A stretch of 64,000 nt of DNA, from positions 17,654,345-17,718,344 of the forward strand of contig OU342820.1 of NCBI GenBank assembly GCA_910591455.2, read 5' to 3'. The notes beneath the pieces were generated by a model. It made no database searches, had not been told where the DNA came from, and saw nothing but the letters and a program-made list of their open reading frames with translations. Origin of the DNA: Pholis gunnellus. Its lineage: Eukaryota; Chordata; Actinopteri; Perciformes; Pholidae. This document shows positions 63,784 to 64,000 of this stretch, in pieces; position 1 is the first letter of the stretch; every line of letters begins with the position of its first letter. The position numbers and the translations under genes were made by a program.

Positions 63784-64000
63784 TCTGACAAGGTTTGTCT
63801 ACAGCTGATACATTTCAACTTGTGATTCCTTTGATGTTTCCTTCTGACGTCCAATGTTCATCAAGTCTGCTACTTAAAATCATCTTTCAGTCCTAGAGCT
63901 GTTCTCCGTTAGACGTCTGCTTTTGTCTGAAGGCCCTCTTCCGTTTCCCACTCGTCCACTAATTGGCATAAGTGAATAATCCACTGCACCGATGACACTA

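Larger units (their letters stand above)
39784..64000 (-). other. hs3st4: Large intron of the hs3st4-like gene (runs off the window)
   Basis: No minus-strand open frame in this span has the features expected of the first HS3ST exon: a signal anchor, a KGGTRA-like PAPS loop, or the catalytic Glu/His region. Exon 1 should therefore lie beyond 64000, making the intron at least about 24.2 kb. HS3ST genes typically have two coding exons, and HS3ST2 and HS3ST4 have very long introns. The span holds microsatellites, dispersed repeats (45400-45636, 49990-50311, 54060-54345, 56645-56822, 60800-61075) and unexplained AT-rich sequence. An unrelated small gene nested here cannot be excluded, but none was recognised. 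Confidence 0.7.

Noticed and set aside
1..64000. Bacterial, phage, CRISPR or viral system
   Set aside because: No spaced direct repeats, operon-like gene runs, or recognisable viral or prokaryotic proteins. The spliced exon, microsatellites and fish repeats show animal nuclear DNA.

Overview
This window looks like vertebrate, and specifically teleost (probably percomorph), nuclear DNA. It is AT-rich and almost entirely non-coding. It carries many long CA/GT and TA microsatellites and several interspersed repeats of kinds I know from ray-finned fish genomes. There is no bacterial or viral gene organisation: no operons, ribosome binding sites, CRISPR array, or intact transposase or integrase. 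Nearly all open frames are under about 135 codons, unrelated to known proteins, and fit chance or microsatellite translation.

One gene is clearly present. On the minus strand, 39127-39781 is the 3'-terminal coding exon of a heparan sulfate glucosaminyl 3-O-sulfotransferase, closest in my recall to HS3ST4. A good splice acceptor (AG at 39782-39783, pyrimidine tract, branch-like CTGAC about 38 nt upstream) marks its 5' edge. The first exon, which should encode the cytoplasmic tail, membrane anchor, stem and 5'-phosphosulfate loop of PAPS binding, was not found up to 64000. So 39782-64000 is read as one large intron of at least 24.2 kb. Positions 1 to about 39075 lie downstream of the gene and show no recognisable gene.

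The rest is repeats. They include a LINE 3' end with a broken reverse-transcriptase C-terminal frame and a TATC tail (32190-32705), a decayed minus-strand tRNA-type SINE (56645-56822), a common teleost repeat (45400-45636), and several families with two or three copies inside the window. Those pairs or triplets are 5870-6300 with 54060-54345; 11739-11880 with 50145-50311; 32126-32180 with 37175-37232; and 3961-4006 with 9701-9780 and 43455-43495. Further fragments are assigned with lower confidence from familiarity alone.

I found no new biological system. The points most worth checking are an unexplained same-strand open segment with exon-like edges inside the intron (44459-44683), a GC-rich block open in several frames (26310-26632), a strong hairpin at the edge of a repeat (5877-5929), and two candidate conserved non-coding elements in the intron. 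Repeat family names, the choice of paralog, and conservation claims rest on memory and need alignment.
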